This document shows positions 46,173 through 55,589 of a stretch of DNA of 64,000 nt, piece after piece; positions within the stretch are counted from its first letter, which is position 1; each line of letters starts with the position of its first letter. The stretch comes from Vibrio parahaemolyticus. GTDB lineage: Bacteria > Pseudomonadota > Gammaproteobacteria > Enterobacterales > Vibrionaceae. The notes under the pieces are model-generated. The model did not search any database, was not told the DNA's origin, and saw nothing but the letters and a program-made list of their open reading frames with translations. Made by a program: the position numbers and the translations under genes. The stretch lies in contig NZ_UHIL01000001.1 of assembly GCF_900460535.1 (NCBI RefSeq), forward strand, positions 2,728,001-2,792,000. Direction: 5' to 3'.

Positions 46173-48152
46173 TTATTCAGAGTCTTTCTTTTCTGGAACT
46201 TCACTTGAAGCAGAATCTTGAGAAGTAACTTGCTCTGCGGCATTCGCAGAATCCGTTGCTTTCTCTTCCTCTTTCACTTCAGGCGTTGCTTGAGACTTAT
46301 CGTCATCCTTTGGCTTATTCATTGGGCTATCACCCCAGCCTGCTGGCTCACGAATTTCCGCTTTACGTTCCATGAGATCATCAATTTGGCGAGCATCAAT
46401 GGTTTCATACTTCATTAGCGCATCTTTCATCGCATGCATGATGTCCATGTTGTCTTCCAAAATCTTTTTCGCACGGTCGTAGTTGCGGTCGATGATTTGA
46501 CGAACCTCATCATCGATCAGCTTAGCGGTATCATCAGACATGTGTTTAGTCTGCGTTACGCTACGACCAAGGAATACTTCACCTTCATCTTCTGCATAAA
46601 GTAGAGGACCAAGTTTTTCAGAGAAGCCCCATTGTGTCACCATCTTACGAGCAATATCAGTCGCACGTTCAATGTCGTTGGAAGCACCTGTCGATACTTT
46701 TTCAGGACCGTAAATTAGCTCTTCAGCAAGACGACCGCCATACAGGCTTGAAATCATAGATTCTAAGTGCTGACGAGACATACTTACGCGGTCTTGTTCT
46801 GGCAAGTACATCGTTACACCAAGTGCACGACCACGTGGAATGATAGACACTTTGTACACAGGATCATGCTCAGGTACTAAACGGCCAACAATCGCGTGAC
46901 CTGCTTCATGGTACGCTGTTGACTCTTTGGTCTCTTCTGACATCACCATAGAACGGCGCTCTGCACCCATCATGATTTTGTCTTTCGCTAGCTCAAACTC
47001 AACCATAGAGACATTGCGTTTGTTGCCACGTGCAGCAAATAGCGCAGCTTCGTTAACTAAGTTTGCTAGGTCAGCACCAGAGAAACCTGGCGTACCACGA
47101 GCGATTAGAGAAGGCTCTACGTCACCAGCTAATGGCACTTTGCGCATGTGTACTTTTAGAATCTGTTCACGACCGCGTACATCAGGAAGACCTACAACTA
47201 CTTGACGGTCAAAACGACCCGGACGTAGCAATGCAGGGTCTAATACGTCTGGGCGGTTGGTCGCAGCAATAACGATAATACCTTCGTTGCCCTCAAAACC
47301 ATCCATTTCTACTAGCATTTGGTTCAGTGTTTGCTCACGTTCATCGTGACCCCCACCTACACCAGCTCCACGCTGACGACCTACAGCATCGATTTCATCG
47401 ATAAAGATAATACAAGGCGCGGCTTTCTTCGCTTGCTCGAACATGTCACGTACACGAGATGCACCAACACCAACGAACATTTCTACGAAATCGGAACCTG
47501 AAATAGTAAAGAACGGTACTTTTGCCTCACCTGCGATAGCTTTTGCAAGTAACGTTTTACCCGTACCTGGAGGACCAACCATTAAAACACCAGTTGGAAT
47601 CTTACCACCCAGTTTTTGGAAACGGCTCGGATCACGTAGGTAATCAACAAGTTCTTTTACGTCTTCTTTTGCTTCGTCACAGCCTGCAACATCAGCGAAA
47701 GTGGTTTTGATTTGTTCTTCGCTCATCATACGAGCTTTACTCTTACCGAAAGACATAGCGCCTTTACCGCCGCCGCCTTGCATTTGACGCATGAAGAAAA
47801 TCCACACACCAATCAGTAAGATCATTGGGAACCAAGAAATGAAAATTGTGCCAAGCAAGCTTTGCTCTTCAGGAGGCGTACCTTGCACTTTCACGTTTTG
47901 GTTAATTAGGTCATCTAGAAGCTTCTGATCATACACAGGCATGTAAGTGACCATTTTGGCACCGCCGCCACGACGAACAAAGCTAATTTCACCGTCTTTA
48001 AAAGTTGCTTCTTGAATCTGGCCTTGGCCAACTTCCTGTACAAACGTGGTGTAATCCACGGTTCTGCCATTGCTTTCTCCAGGGCCAAAGCTCTGGAATA
48101 CCGACATCAATACGACAGCGATAACAAGCCACAGAATTAAATTTTTTGCCAT
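46173..48152 (-). CDS. ftsH: ATP-dependent zinc metalloprotease FtsH
   Basis: FtsH is a hexameric inner-membrane AAA+ protease for quality control and regulated proteolysis (for example LpxC and sigma-32 in E. coli). The 659-residue protein (start [13 protein letters not shown] at 48152) has TM1 (about 4-20) and TM2 (about 101-120), Walker A GPPGTGKT (193-200), Walker [10 protein letters not shown], the SRH region and the zinc site HEAGH (about 415). The C-terminal tail is Asp/Glu/Lys-rich. An upstream in-frame extension to 48215 lacks support. It follows rlmE by about 110 bases. Confidence 0.97.
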   Translation of the reverse strand: MAKNLILWLVIAVVLMSVFQSFGPGESNGRTVDYTTFVQEVGQGQIQEATFKDGEISFVRRGGGAKMVTYMPVYDQKLLDDLINQNVKVQGTPPEEQSLLGTIFISWFPMILLIGVWIFFMRQMQGGGGKGAMSFGKSKARMMSEEQIKTTFADVAGCDEAKEDVKELVDYLRDPSRFQKLGGKIPTGVLMVGPPGTGKTLLAKAIAGEAKVPFFTISGSDFVEMFVGVGASRVRDMFEQAKKAAPCIIFIDEIDAVGRQRGAGVGGGHDEREQTLNQMLVEMDGFEGNEGIIVIAATNRPDVLDPALLRPGRFDRQVVVGLPDVRGREQILKVHMRKVPLAGDVEPSLIARGTPGFSGADLANLVNEAALFAARGNKRNVSMVEFELAKDKIMMGAERRSMVMSEETKESTAYHEAGHAIVGRLVPEHDPVYKVSIIPRGRALGVTMYLPEQDRVSMSRQHLESMISSLYGGRLAEELIYGPEKVSTGASNDIERATDIARKMVTQWGFSEKLGPLLYAEDEGEVFLGRSVTQTKHMSDDTAKLIDDEVRQIIDRNYDRAKKILEDNMDIMHAMKDALMKYETIDARQIDDLMERKAEIREPAGWGDSPMNKPKDDDKSQATPEVKEEEKATDSANAAEQVTSQDSASSEVPEKKDSE

Positions 48153-48260
48153 GTCACTCAAGGTGTAAGCCTCTCGATAACTAATTGTAATTAAAGGTAG
48201 GGTACTACAGTTCACTCACTGTAGCTATAGTGTTAACACGCTCCCGAAAGAGCAAAATAG

Positions 48261-48890
48261 TTAACCTTTGTAACCAGTGGCTACAACAAAGACTTCTCGG
48301 GAGCGAGCTCGCGATGAGTCTGGTTTTCTGATTTTTACGACTTTAAACATGTCTCGGACTTCTTTCACGTATTGATCGAAGCCTTCACCCTGGAAAACCT
48401 TTACGACAAAGCTACCATTAGGCGCTAGAACTTGTCGACACATATCTAAAGCCAATTCAACTAAATACATTGCGCGTGGTTGATCGACAGAGTTGTTACC
48501 TGCAATGTTCGGCGCCATATCAGACATTACAACATCAACCATTGATGGTTGAATTCTATCAAGCAACGCCTCTAACACGGCATCGTCTCGGAAGTCACCT
48601 TGCAAGAAACTTACACCAGCTATTGGATCCATAGGAAGTAAATCACAAGCAATAATCTGACCACTATCTCCTACTATTTTAGCAGCATATTGAGACCATC
48701 CACCCGGAGCAGCACCTAAATCGACCACTGTCATGCCAGGTTTTAACAACTTATCTTTTGTTTGGATTTCATCAATCTTGAAGTACGCACGTGAACGATA
48801 TCCTTTTTTACGGGCTTCATTCGCGTATTTATCATCAAAGTGTTCTTTCAACCAACGACCAGAACTAGCCGAATGTTTTTGTTTACTCAT
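48261..48890 (-). CDS. rlmE: 23S rRNA (U2552) 2'-O-methyltransferase RlmE
   Basis: RlmE (FtsJ/RrmJ) methylates U2552 in the A-loop of 23S rRNA. The 209-residue protein starts [20 protein letters not shown] and shows the SAM-binding [15 protein letters not shown] motif plus the K-D-K-E catalytic tetrad: [25 protein letters not shown] and the Glu near the C-terminus. I chose ATG 48890 over an upstream in-frame start. It is divergent from yhbY, the arrangement found in E. coli. Confidence 0.96.
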   Translation of the reverse strand: MSKQKHSASSGRWLKEHFDDKYANEARKKGYRSRAYFKIDEIQTKDKLLKPGMTVVDLGAAPGGWSQYAAKIVGDSGQIIACDLLPMDPIAGVSFLQGDFRDDAVLEALLDRIQPSMVDVVMSDMAPNIAGNNSVDQPRAMYLVELALDMCRQVLAPNGSFVVKVFQGEGFDQYVKEVRDMFKVVKIRKPDSSRARSREVFVVATGYKG

Positions 48891-49028
48891 TTTAATCCCA
48901 ACAAGGCGCAAATAGGAGCTATTGTTTTAATAGGCACAACCTATTACTCAATAAATTATAGTCTTCAGCAATAGATGGCGTTAAAATAGCTTTTTTCAAC
49001 CCTTATTTTAAAGAAAATTGGCCGCGTA

Positions 49029-49325
49029 ATGAACCTAAGCACCAAACAAAAGCAGCACCTAAAAGGCCTGGCTCACAGTTTAAAACCTGTTGTGCTAATG
49101 GGCGCAAATGGACTTACAGAAGCCGTGCTAGCAGAAATTGAAATCGCTCTAAACCATCACGAACTGATCAAAGTAAAAGTTGCTTCAGAAGATCGTGAAA
49201 CAAAACAGCTAATCATTGACGCTATCGTACGTGAGACAGGCGCTGAAAAAGTTCAGACAATTGGTAAAGTGCTTGTGCTATACCGCCAGTCTGAAGAGCG
49301 TAAAATCGAAATTCCTCGTAAGTAA
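49029..49325 (+). CDS. yhbY: CRS1-YhbY-domain RNA-binding protein
   Basis: YhbY is a 98-residue CRM-domain protein that associates with pre-50S particles in E. coli. The sequence carries LKGLAHSLKPVVLMGANGLT with the GxxG loop and HHELIKVKVASEDRE. It is divergent from rlmE across about 140 bases and convergent with greA, with a bidirectional terminator. Confidence 0.95.
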   Translation: MNLSTKQKQHLKGLAHSLKPVVLMGANGLTEAVLAEIEIALNHHELIKVKVASEDRETKQLIIDAIVRETGAEKVQTIGKVLVLYRQSEERKIEIPRK

Positions 49326-49344
49326 TTCACTTACGTTGTTGAAG

Positions 49345-49372
49345 AAAAAGGTCGCCATTGGCGACCTTTTTT
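49345..49372. terminator. Bidirectional terminator between yhbY and greA
   Basis: AAAAGGTCGCC / GGCGACCTTTT with a tiny loop is flanked by A and T runs between convergent genes. Confidence 0.88.
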
Positions 49373-49406
49373 GCATTTAACAAATAGTGGGCATTCAAGA
49401 TGCCAC

Positions 49407-49880
49407 TTAGATGTATTCAACTCGGTCAATTTCGAAATCTTTCGCTCCACCTGGAGTCTGGATAGCAACCTCGTCGCCTTCCATCTTGCCGATCAAGCCA
49501 CGAGCAATTGGAGAGCTCACTGAAATACGGCCAGCTTTAATATCAGCTTCATCGTCACCAACAATCTGATATGTCTTTTCTTCATCGGTATCGACATCAA
49601 TCAAAGTCACCGTTGAACCAAAGATAACCTTGCCAGTGTTTTCCATTTTAGTTACATCAATTACTTGCGCAACAGATAGCTTATATTCAATGTCACGGAT
49701 TTGCGCTTCACAAATACCCTGCTCTTCTCGAGCGGCATGATATTCAGCATTTTCCTTCAAATCACCTAGTTCTCGTGCTTCAGCAATCGCTTCTGAAATT
49801 TGAGGACGTAGCTTAAGTAGACGTTCTAGTTCTGTACGTAGCATTTGTTCGCCACGTAGTGTCATTGGAACTTTTTCCAT
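49407..49880 (-). CDS. greA: Transcription elongation factor GreA
   Basis: GreA stimulates RNA cleavage by backtracked RNA polymerase. The 157-residue protein has the N-terminal coiled coil with the acidic tip ([14 protein letters not shown]) that enters the polymerase secondary channel and the C-terminal FKBP-like domain with [14 protein letters not shown]. The length is canonical. The ATG is at 49880 with AGGTTA upstream. Confidence 0.97.
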   Translation of the reverse strand: MEKVPMTLRGEQMLRTELERLLKLRPQISEAIAEARELGDLKENAEYHAAREEQGICEAQIRDIEYKLSVAQVIDVTKMENTGKVIFGSTVTLIDVDTDEEKTYQIVGDDEADIKAGRISVSSPIARGLIGKMEGDEVAIQTPGGAKDFEIDRVEYI

Positions 49881-50417
49881 TATGTAACCTCAAGCCCAAA
49901 TGGGTCTTTGGACAATAAAAAGCCCACCCAGTCGTAGGACTAGGTAGTGCGGTTAAAGATGTATTTTCAACTAGTGTAAACAAACTCCTGAGCGAAATCA
50001 TCTTAATTCGAAATTCAACATTGCTATGCCTTTGCAGCATAACGAACCGAATCAATTTTAGATCCAATCATTATCGCAATTTATTGAAAAACAACACTGT
50101 TCATTACACTAAAAACATCAAAAAACATAAAAACTAATCAATGCCAGGCCAATGCCATTGAAGAATTAGTTCATTAAAACCAATAACTTAACAAACATTT
50201 AGCCACAATCGAACAGTGTTCATCGGCAGGATTTATATCATTTTACTAACTCATCATGAAACTTTAGCAGTAAAACATGTCCAGCAAGTTGTTACATCAA
50301 AGGCTTACAGTTGCGGAAAACTCTCGCAGATGAAGCCAAATATAGACCAATAACTTGTGAGAGGTCATCTCTCCCCCATACAACAATGATTATGGACAGC
50401 TAACTAGGACAAATAAG
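49881..50417. other. Long regulatory region between greA and ompU
   Basis: These 537 bases separate divergent greA and ompU. They contain an inverted 10-bp repeat, AACACTGTTC (50093-50102) and GAACAGTGTT (50211-50220); the second copy extends to the palindrome GAACAGTGTTC. A small hairpin GAGAG-CTCTC (50360-50374) lies in the ompU leader. ompU is ToxR-controlled in Vibrio, but I could not assign a clear ToxR box. No coding frame is credible here. Confidence 0.5.
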
Positions 50418-51410
50418 ATGAAAAAGACTCTAATTGCTCTTTCTGTATCTGCAGCAGCTATGGCAACTGGCGTTAACGCAGCTGAACTTTACAACCAAGA
50501 CGGCACTTCTCTAGAAATGGGCGGCCGCGCTGAAGCACGTCTATCTATGAAAGATGGCGACGCTCAAGACAACTCTCGTATCCGTCTAAACTTCCTTGGT
50601 ACTCAAGCAATCAACGACAATCTATACGGTGTTGGTTTCTGGGAAGGTGAGTTTACTACAGCTGAAAACGGCGGTGTGGATGGAAACAGCAACCTAGACA
50701 CTCGTTACGCATACGCTGGTCTTGGCGGTGCATGGGGTGAGTTCACTTACGGTAAAAACGAAGGTGCACTAGGCGTTATCACTGATTTCACAGATATCAT
50801 GGCTTACCACGGTAACTCAGCAGCTGACAAACTAGCAGTAGCTGACCGTTCAGACAACATGATGTCTTACAAAGGTCAATTCGAAAACCTAAACGTTAAA
50901 GCTAGCTACCGCTTTGCTGACCGTGAAGAAGTAAACGGTGAATACACAGACAACAAACAAGACGGCTACTCTCTATCTGCAATCTACGCAGTAGCAGACA
51001 CAGGTCTTGAGCTAGGTGCTGGTTACGCAGACCAAGACGAAGCTAACGAATACATGCTAGCTGCATCTTACACTATGGGTGACCTATACTTCGCTGGTAT
51101 CTTCACTGACGGTGAAAAAGCGAAAACTGAAGGTGACTACACTGGTTACGAACTAGCTGGTGCTTACACTCTAGGTCAAACAGTATTCACAACAACGTAC
51201 AACAACGCAGAAACTAACAACGAAATTTCTGCTAACAACTTCGCTGTTGATGCATCTTACTACTTCAAGCCTAACTTCCGTGGTTACGTTTCATACAACT
51301 TCAACCTAATCGACTCTGGCGATAAACTAGGTAAAGCTGGTGGCAACACTACAGCATCTAAAGCTGATGCAGAAGACGAGCTAGCTCTAGGTCTACGTTA
51401 CGACTTCTAA
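50418..51410 (+). CDS. ompU: Outer-membrane porin OmpU
   Basis: OmpU is the major general porin of Vibrio, a trimeric 16-stranded beta-barrel. The 330-residue precursor has a Sec signal MKKTLIALSVSAAAMATGVN, cleaved after Ala21, giving a mature N-terminus AELYNQDG typical of OmpU-type proteins. Alternating beta strands follow and the protein ends in an aromatic residue (LALGLRYDF), the BAM recognition signal. Codon use is strongly biased, as for abundant proteins. Position beside greA and dacB is the ompU locus of V. cholerae as recalled. A strong terminator follows. Confidence 0.95.
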   Translation: MKKTLIALSVSAAAMATGVNAAELYNQDGTSLEMGGRAEARLSMKDGDAQDNSRIRLNFLGTQAINDNLYGVGFWEGEFTTAENGGVDGNSNLDTRYAYAGLGGAWGEFTYGKNEGALGVITDFTDIMAYHGNSAADKLAVADRSDNMMSYKGQFENLNVKASYRFADREEVNGEYTDNKQDGYSLSAIYAVADTGLELGAGYADQDEANEYMLAASYTMGDLYFAGIFTDGEKAKTEGDYTGYELAGAYTLGQTVFTTTYNNAETNNEISANNFAVDASYYFKPNFRGYVSYNFNLIDSGDKLGKAGGNTTASKADAEDELALGLRYDF

Positions 51411-51437
51411 TTCCAGTCTTTAGACTTGAATACTCAG

Positions 51438-51463
51438 TGCCCGCTTATCGCGGGCATTTTTTT
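51438..51463 (+). terminator. Terminator of ompU
   Basis: TGCCCGC / GCGGGCA (51438-51444 with 51450-51456) is followed by TTTTTTT, 27 bases after the stop codon. Confidence 0.92.
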
Positions 51464-51608
51464 ATCTTTCATTTCTCATCTTAATAGCGCGTTCTTCTAA
51501 CCACTTTGTCTCAATATTAACGATGAACCAAGCAATCTTGGATGCGCCTAGCATATTGAGTGGACTTGCGTATACTCAATCACATAACTAACCCTAGAAA
51601 ATCACACT

Positions 51609-53030
51609 ATGCGTTTACGTTGGCCTCTACTCATTTCTTCTCTTATTTTTCCGCTATTGTCTTATGCGTATCCTCATCAAGAGGTATTGCCAGAGGGCGC
51701 CCGTATCAGCTTAGTTGCAGAAAAACTAACCGAAAGTTCCACGCTCGATGGTATCCGTCCAACAGACCAACTATTTCCACCAGCGAGCACATTAAAAATT
51801 GTCACAGCCTTAGCTGCTAAATTAGAGTTAGGGGACAGCTTTGCATTTCGAACAAAGCTTGAAACCTCGAGCTCCGATGCCGTTATCTACTTTGTCGGAG
51901 ATCCCACCCTACAAACACAAGATTTGAAATCGTTGCTGTCATTGGCGAAAAAAAATGGTTTAACGCGCATTAACGGTAACTTGTGGTTAGACAACAGTGC
52001 CTTTACAGGGTATGACCGAGCGGTGGGTTGGCCGTGGGACATTCTGGGGGTTTGCTACAGCGCTCCGGCTTCTAGCATTACACTCAACAACAACTGTGTC
52101 CAAGCTTCTATCTATACGCAAAAAGATGGCGGGACTCGAATCTATGTACCTGAGCATCAACCTATTCGTGTTAAAAGTTCGGTCGAGACCGTTTCTAAGA
52201 CGATTCAAAAGAGCCGCCATTGCGATTTAGACCTGCTTGCTAACCCAGACAATCACTACGAATTAAAAGGATGCTTAGTTGAACGAGAAAAGCCGCTACC
52301 TCTCAAATTTGCGGTTCAAGATCCTGAACGTTATACCAGTCAAAATATCAGTACGTTACTCAAGCAATTAGGAATTGAGCTCAAAGGCAAAATTAAGATT
52401 GGTTCAGCGCCACAGAAACAACGTAAATTGATGGCATTACATCAGTCAAAGCCGCTACCCGATTTACTTGATGACATGCTCAAGCATTCTGACAATTTGA
52501 TCGCAGACACATTAACGAAAACATTGGGTGCGAAGTTTTTTGTTCAACCCGGAAGTTTTACCAATGGTACAGAAGCGATCAAACAGATCATTTTCGCCAA
52601 TACTGGCATCGATATCCGTAACGCACGCTTGGAAGATGGATCGGGCCTTTCAAGAAACAACCGCATTTCTGCGACCAAAATGGCTGAAATCCTACGTTAT
52701 ATTTGGAAAAACGAAAAAACACTGAAGCTGATTGCCATCATGCCTAAATCAGGCGAATCGGGTACGCTGCAATACCGCCAAAGCATGCGGAATGCCCCAA
52801 TTAAAGGTCAACTGATTGCGAAGAGTGGTTCATTGTACGGAACCTACAACATGGCGGGTTATGGTTTAGATAAAAATGGCCAGCCGAATACTATTTTCGT
52901 CCAGTTTGTCTCAGACTACTTCCCAGAAAAAAGGGACGATAACAAACCTGTCATCACCCCTATTACGCATTTTGAGCAGTTATTTTACCGTGACATCGTG
53001 AATTTTAGTCAGGCAATACCTAAGAAGTAA
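51609..53030 (+). CDS. dacB: D-alanyl-D-alanine carboxypeptidase/endopeptidase PBP4
   Basis: DacB is a periplasmic class C low-mass penicillin-binding protein that trims peptidoglycan cross-links. The 473-residue protein has a signal peptide (about 1-20), the SxxK active site STLK (Ser60, Lys63), the SDN motif in HSDNLIADTL and the KSG motif in IAKSGSLYGT. The large domain insert between SxxK and SDN is normal for PBP4. Its 3' end overlaps the convergent mgtE-like gene by 22 bases. Confidence 0.94.
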   Translation: MRLRWPLLISSLIFPLLSYAYPHQEVLPEGARISLVAEKLTESSTLDGIRPTDQLFPPASTLKIVTALAAKLELGDSFAFRTKLETSSSDAVIYFVGDPTLQTQDLKSLLSLAKKNGLTRINGNLWLDNSAFTGYDRAVGWPWDILGVCYSAPASSITLNNNCVQASIYTQKDGGTRIYVPEHQPIRVKSSVETVSKTIQKSRHCDLDLLANPDNHYELKGCLVEREKPLPLKFAVQDPERYTSQNISTLLKQLGIELKGKIKIGSAPQKQRKLMALHQSKPLPDLLDDMLKHSDNLIADTLTKTLGAKFFVQPGSFTNGTEAIKQIIFANTGIDIRNARLEDGSGLSRNNRISATKMAEILRYIWKNEKTLKLIAIMPKSGESGTLQYRQSMRNAPIKGQLIAKSGSLYGTYNMAGYGLDKNGQPNTIFVQFVSDYFPEKRDDNKPVITPITHFEQLFYRDIVNFSQAIPKK

Positions 53031-53854
53031 TTCACCACAGTAAAGTAAATCCACATACCTGATATATCAACGATTGATGCAAGCACAGGGCTCACCAATA
53101 CGGCTGGGTCTAGCTTGCAAGCACGGGCAATTATTGGCAACAAACCGCCAAGCGTTGTGGAAATTGAGACTTGAATAAACAAAGCAACGGCGATTGCAAG
53201 TGCGATGTCTGTCAGTTCAAAGCCCCCCGTAGATTGGCCGGCACTAAAAAGCATAATGCGTCCAACCATAACTATTGCGATCGCTAGTGCAAGACACAGC
53301 GCTACGCGACTTTCTTTCCAAAGTACTGCTAACCACTGACGCTTTTTAAGCTCACCTGTGGCCAATGCACGAATGACCAATGTGGCCGCTTGAGTACCCG
53401 TATTACCACCAGCCGCCGCAATCACCGGCATGTACACTGCAAGTAAAACCAGTTGGCTCAATGTATCTTCATACTGAGCAATAATCAGCCCAGAAACGAT
53501 CCCCAATAAAGCGAGAGCAATAATCCAGCCGATTCGCTGCTTTACATGCTCTAGTACGCCTGTTGATAAGTAACCGTCAGGAGTATCAACTTCCGACACA
53601 TGCAAACCCAATTGGTGCGCATAGTGACGCGCACGCTTATCATGACCCGCATGCTCAAGTTGAGACATCAAACTGTTCACATACCCTACAGAACAGTGCT
53701 TCAAAATCCCCACCGCTTCATCTATTGGCATGATGGTGAGCAAATGAAGTTGCTGCTCTTGATCGTATTTCAAAAACGCATTGCGAGCTGCACCAATTTC
53801 TACTTCAGAAAAGTTTGGTGTTGTTTCAATAAAAGTGTTGTTCATTACCGTCAT
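53009..53854 (-). CDS. Short MgtE-family magnesium transporter without CBS domains
   Basis: This inner-membrane protein (281 residues from ATG 53854) has an N-terminal soluble stretch of about 115 residues related to part of the MgtE N domain, then about five TM helices. The pore signature is clear: VYMPVIAAAGGNTGTQAATLVIRALATGE in the first half and the SISTTLGGLLPIIARACKLDPAVLVSPV block in the second. Full MgtE proteins are about 450 residues with two CBS domains that sense cytoplasmic Mg2+; here these are absent. GGGAGA precedes the chosen start. A leader peptide and structured leader lie upstream. The substrate is likely Mg2+ or another divalent ion; that is inference. Confidence 0.85.
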   Translation of the reverse strand: MTVMNNTFIETTPNFSEVEIGAARNAFLKYDQEQQLHLLTIMPIDEAVGILKHCSVGYVNSLMSQLEHAGHDKRARHYAHQLGLHVSEVDTPDGYLSTGVLEHVKQRIGWIIALALLGIVSGLIIAQYEDTLSQLVLLAVYMPVIAAAGGNTGTQAATLVIRALATGELKKRQWLAVLWKESRVALCLALAIAIVMVGRIMLFSAGQSTGGFELTDIALAIAVALFIQVSISTTLGGLLPIIARACKLDPAVLVSPVLASIVDISGMWIYFTVVNYFLGIA

Positions 53855-54170
53855 GGCGAATCTCCCGATTGGCATTGGTAACGACCATCGACAACACAAG
53901 CACAAGCTCATCACGCCTTTATGCCGATAGATGACACAAACACGCGAATTCACCAATGCAAAAGCACTGTCTATTCAGAATGTATGAAGGAAATAACGAG
54001 AAGAAAATTAGAAAAGATGCCTCACCACTCGGGTAAGACGGAGATCGCCAATACCGAAGCGGGTTATTTCGCTCCCTTAATCTTACTCACCCAACGACTG
54101 GGAGGATGGTCGGTATTGTTCATGTAAATCTCCGATATCGCTGCCCTGATTAGCAGCGCAAGTATAGTAG
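53855..54170 (-). promoter_or_regulatory. Long structured 5' leader of the mgtE-like gene
   Basis: The leader begins near a TATACT -10-like element (about 54160-54170) and runs about 300 bases to the ATG at 53854. It contains a 5' hairpin CGCTGC / GCAGCG (about 54140-54160) and a 19-codon ORF (54064-54123). CAATACCG inside the start of that ORF is exactly complementary to CGGTATTG just after its stop. A G-poor pyrimidine-rich stretch follows, a possible Rho-loading region. This looks like a Mg2+ or translation-responsive attenuator; the mechanism is inference. Confidence 0.5.
54064..54123 (-). CDS. Putative leader peptide of the mgtE-like gene
   Basis: This 19-codon ORF reads MNNTDHPPSRWVSKIKGAK. 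It has a good GGAG ribosome site 6 bases before the ATG and ends about 210 bases upstream of the transporter ATG. It contains adjacent Pro codons (residues 7-8). The mgtL leader upstream of Salmonella mgtA is also a short, Pro-containing, regulatory ORF, but the sequences do not match, so this is an analogy. The ORF overlaps half of an 8-bp RNA complementarity. It is too short for length-based gene calling; the support is ribosome site and context. Confidence 0.5.
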   Translation of the reverse strand: MNNTDHPPSRWVSKIKGAK

Positions 54171-54227
54171 CAAAGTTAATCCATATTTACAGGTGGGCTT
54201 TGTTCTTTTTTTGCCAATTTTAGGAAC

Positions 54228-54251
54228 AAAAAAAGCGCCCATTGGGCGCTT
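54228..54251 (-). terminator. Terminator of tyrS
   Basis: AAGCGCCC / GGGCGCTT (54233-54240 with 54244-54251) is followed on the minus strand by a run of T, about 20 bases after the tyrS stop codon. Confidence 0.9.
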
Positions 54252-54271
54252 CCATACGTAAAAATTATGGA

Positions 54272-55459
54272 TTACTTGATCGTAATACGTGCAAATTTAC
54301 GTTTACCAACTTGGAATACGTAAGTACCAGCTTCTGGCGCAAACTTAGCGTCGGCAACTTTCTCGCCTTCAACCTTCGCTGCACCTTGTTTTACCATGCG
54401 CATCGCTTCAGACGTTGACGCACACAGACCAGCATCTTTTAGAAGATTCGCTACTGGAGTACCAGCCTCAAAGTCAAATTCTGGCATTTCGTCAGGGATT
54501 TGGTTCTTAGCGAAACGGTTCACAAACTCTTGCTCTGCCGCATCAGCATCGGCTTCACTGTGGAAACGCGCAATGATCTCTTTAGCAAGTAGCACTTTGA
54601 TATCACGTGGGTTTTTGCCCGCTTGAACATCCGCTTTAAACTGTTCGATTTCCTCTAGAGGACGGAACGATAGCAGCTCGTAGTAGCTCCACATTAGGTC
54701 ATCAGAGATCGACATAATCTTACCAAACATTTCGCTTGGCGCTTCGCTGATACCAATGTAGTTACCCGCAGACTTAGACATTTTCTTCTCGCCGTCTAGA
54801 CCAACAAGAAGCGGCATCATAAGTACAACTTGAGGTTTTTGACCGTGAGATTTTTGCAGTTCACGCCCCATTAGAAGGTTGAACTTCTGGTCCGTACCGC
54901 CTAATTCAACGTCCGTTTCCATCGCAACTGAGTCCCAACCTTGCAGAAGTGGGTACATGAACTCATGGATAGCAATTGGTTGGCCGCCTGCGTAACGCTT
55001 TTTAAAGTCGTCACGCTCTAGCATACGAGCAACGGTTTGGTTTGCAGCAAGACGGATCATACCTTCTGCGCCCAGCTCAGACAGCCACTCAGAGTTAAAC
55101 TGAATTTTAGTCTTCGCAGGATCTAGAATTTTGAACACTTGTTCTTTGTACGTTTCAGCGTTACGCAATACGTCTTCGCGGCTTAGCGGTGGACGAGTGG
55201 TGTTTTTACCTGTTGGGTCACCAACCATTGCAGTGAAGTCACCGATTAGGAACGTCACTTCATGACCTAGTTCTTGGAACAAGCGAAGCTTATTGAAAAT
55301 AACCGTATGGCCTAGGTGAATGTCAGGTGCTGTTGGGTCGGCGCCCAATTTAATACGTAGAGGACGACCTTCTTTTAGTTTTGCGATTAGCTCTTCTTCT
55401 GGAATCAGCTCTTCAACACCGCGCTTAATCTCGGCTAGTGCAGCTTCAATGCTCGCCAT
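54272..55459 (-). CDS. tyrS: Tyrosyl-tRNA synthetase
   Basis: TyrRS charges tRNA-Tyr. The 395-residue protein has the class I signatures HLGHT (48-52, HIGH-like) and KMSKS (in [11 protein letters not shown], about residue 230) and an S4-like RNA-binding domain at the C-terminus ([15 protein letters not shown]). It is of the TyrZ/type 2 length class rather than the 424-residue E. coli TyrS. It is divergent from the M23 endopeptidase gene. There is no T-box in the short upstream region, as expected for a proteobacterium. Confidence 0.96.
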   Translation of the reverse strand: MASIEAALAEIKRGVEELIPEEELIAKLKEGRPLRIKLGADPTAPDIHLGHTVIFNKLRLFQELGHEVTFLIGDFTAMVGDPTGKNTTRPPLSREDVLRNAETYKEQVFKILDPAKTKIQFNSEWLSELGAEGMIRLAANQTVARMLERDDFKKRYAGGQPIAIHEFMYPLLQGWDSVAMETDVELGGTDQKFNLLMGRELQKSHGQKPQVVLMMPLLVGLDGEKKMSKSAGNYIGISEAPSEMFGKIMSISDDLMWSYYELLSFRPLEEIEQFKADVQAGKNPRDIKVLLAKEIIARFHSEADADAAEQEFVNRFAKNQIPDEMPEFDFEAGTPVANLLKDAGLCASTSEAMRMVKQGAAKVEGEKVADAKFAPEAGTYVFQVGKRKFARITIK

Positions 55460-55589
55460 TCTTGTTCACTCCCACAGATTTGGCAAAAATATAATAGCTG
55501 AACATATTACTTGAATAGCGATGCATTTTGAAACACGTTAGACTAGGTAGTTGTCACTTTTTCCGTTTAATTTAGCAATCAAGTACCTC

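Noticed and set aside
48153..48215. N-terminal extension of FtsH
   Set aside because: FtsH homologues start at MAKNLILW with the first TM helix; the extra residues have no support.
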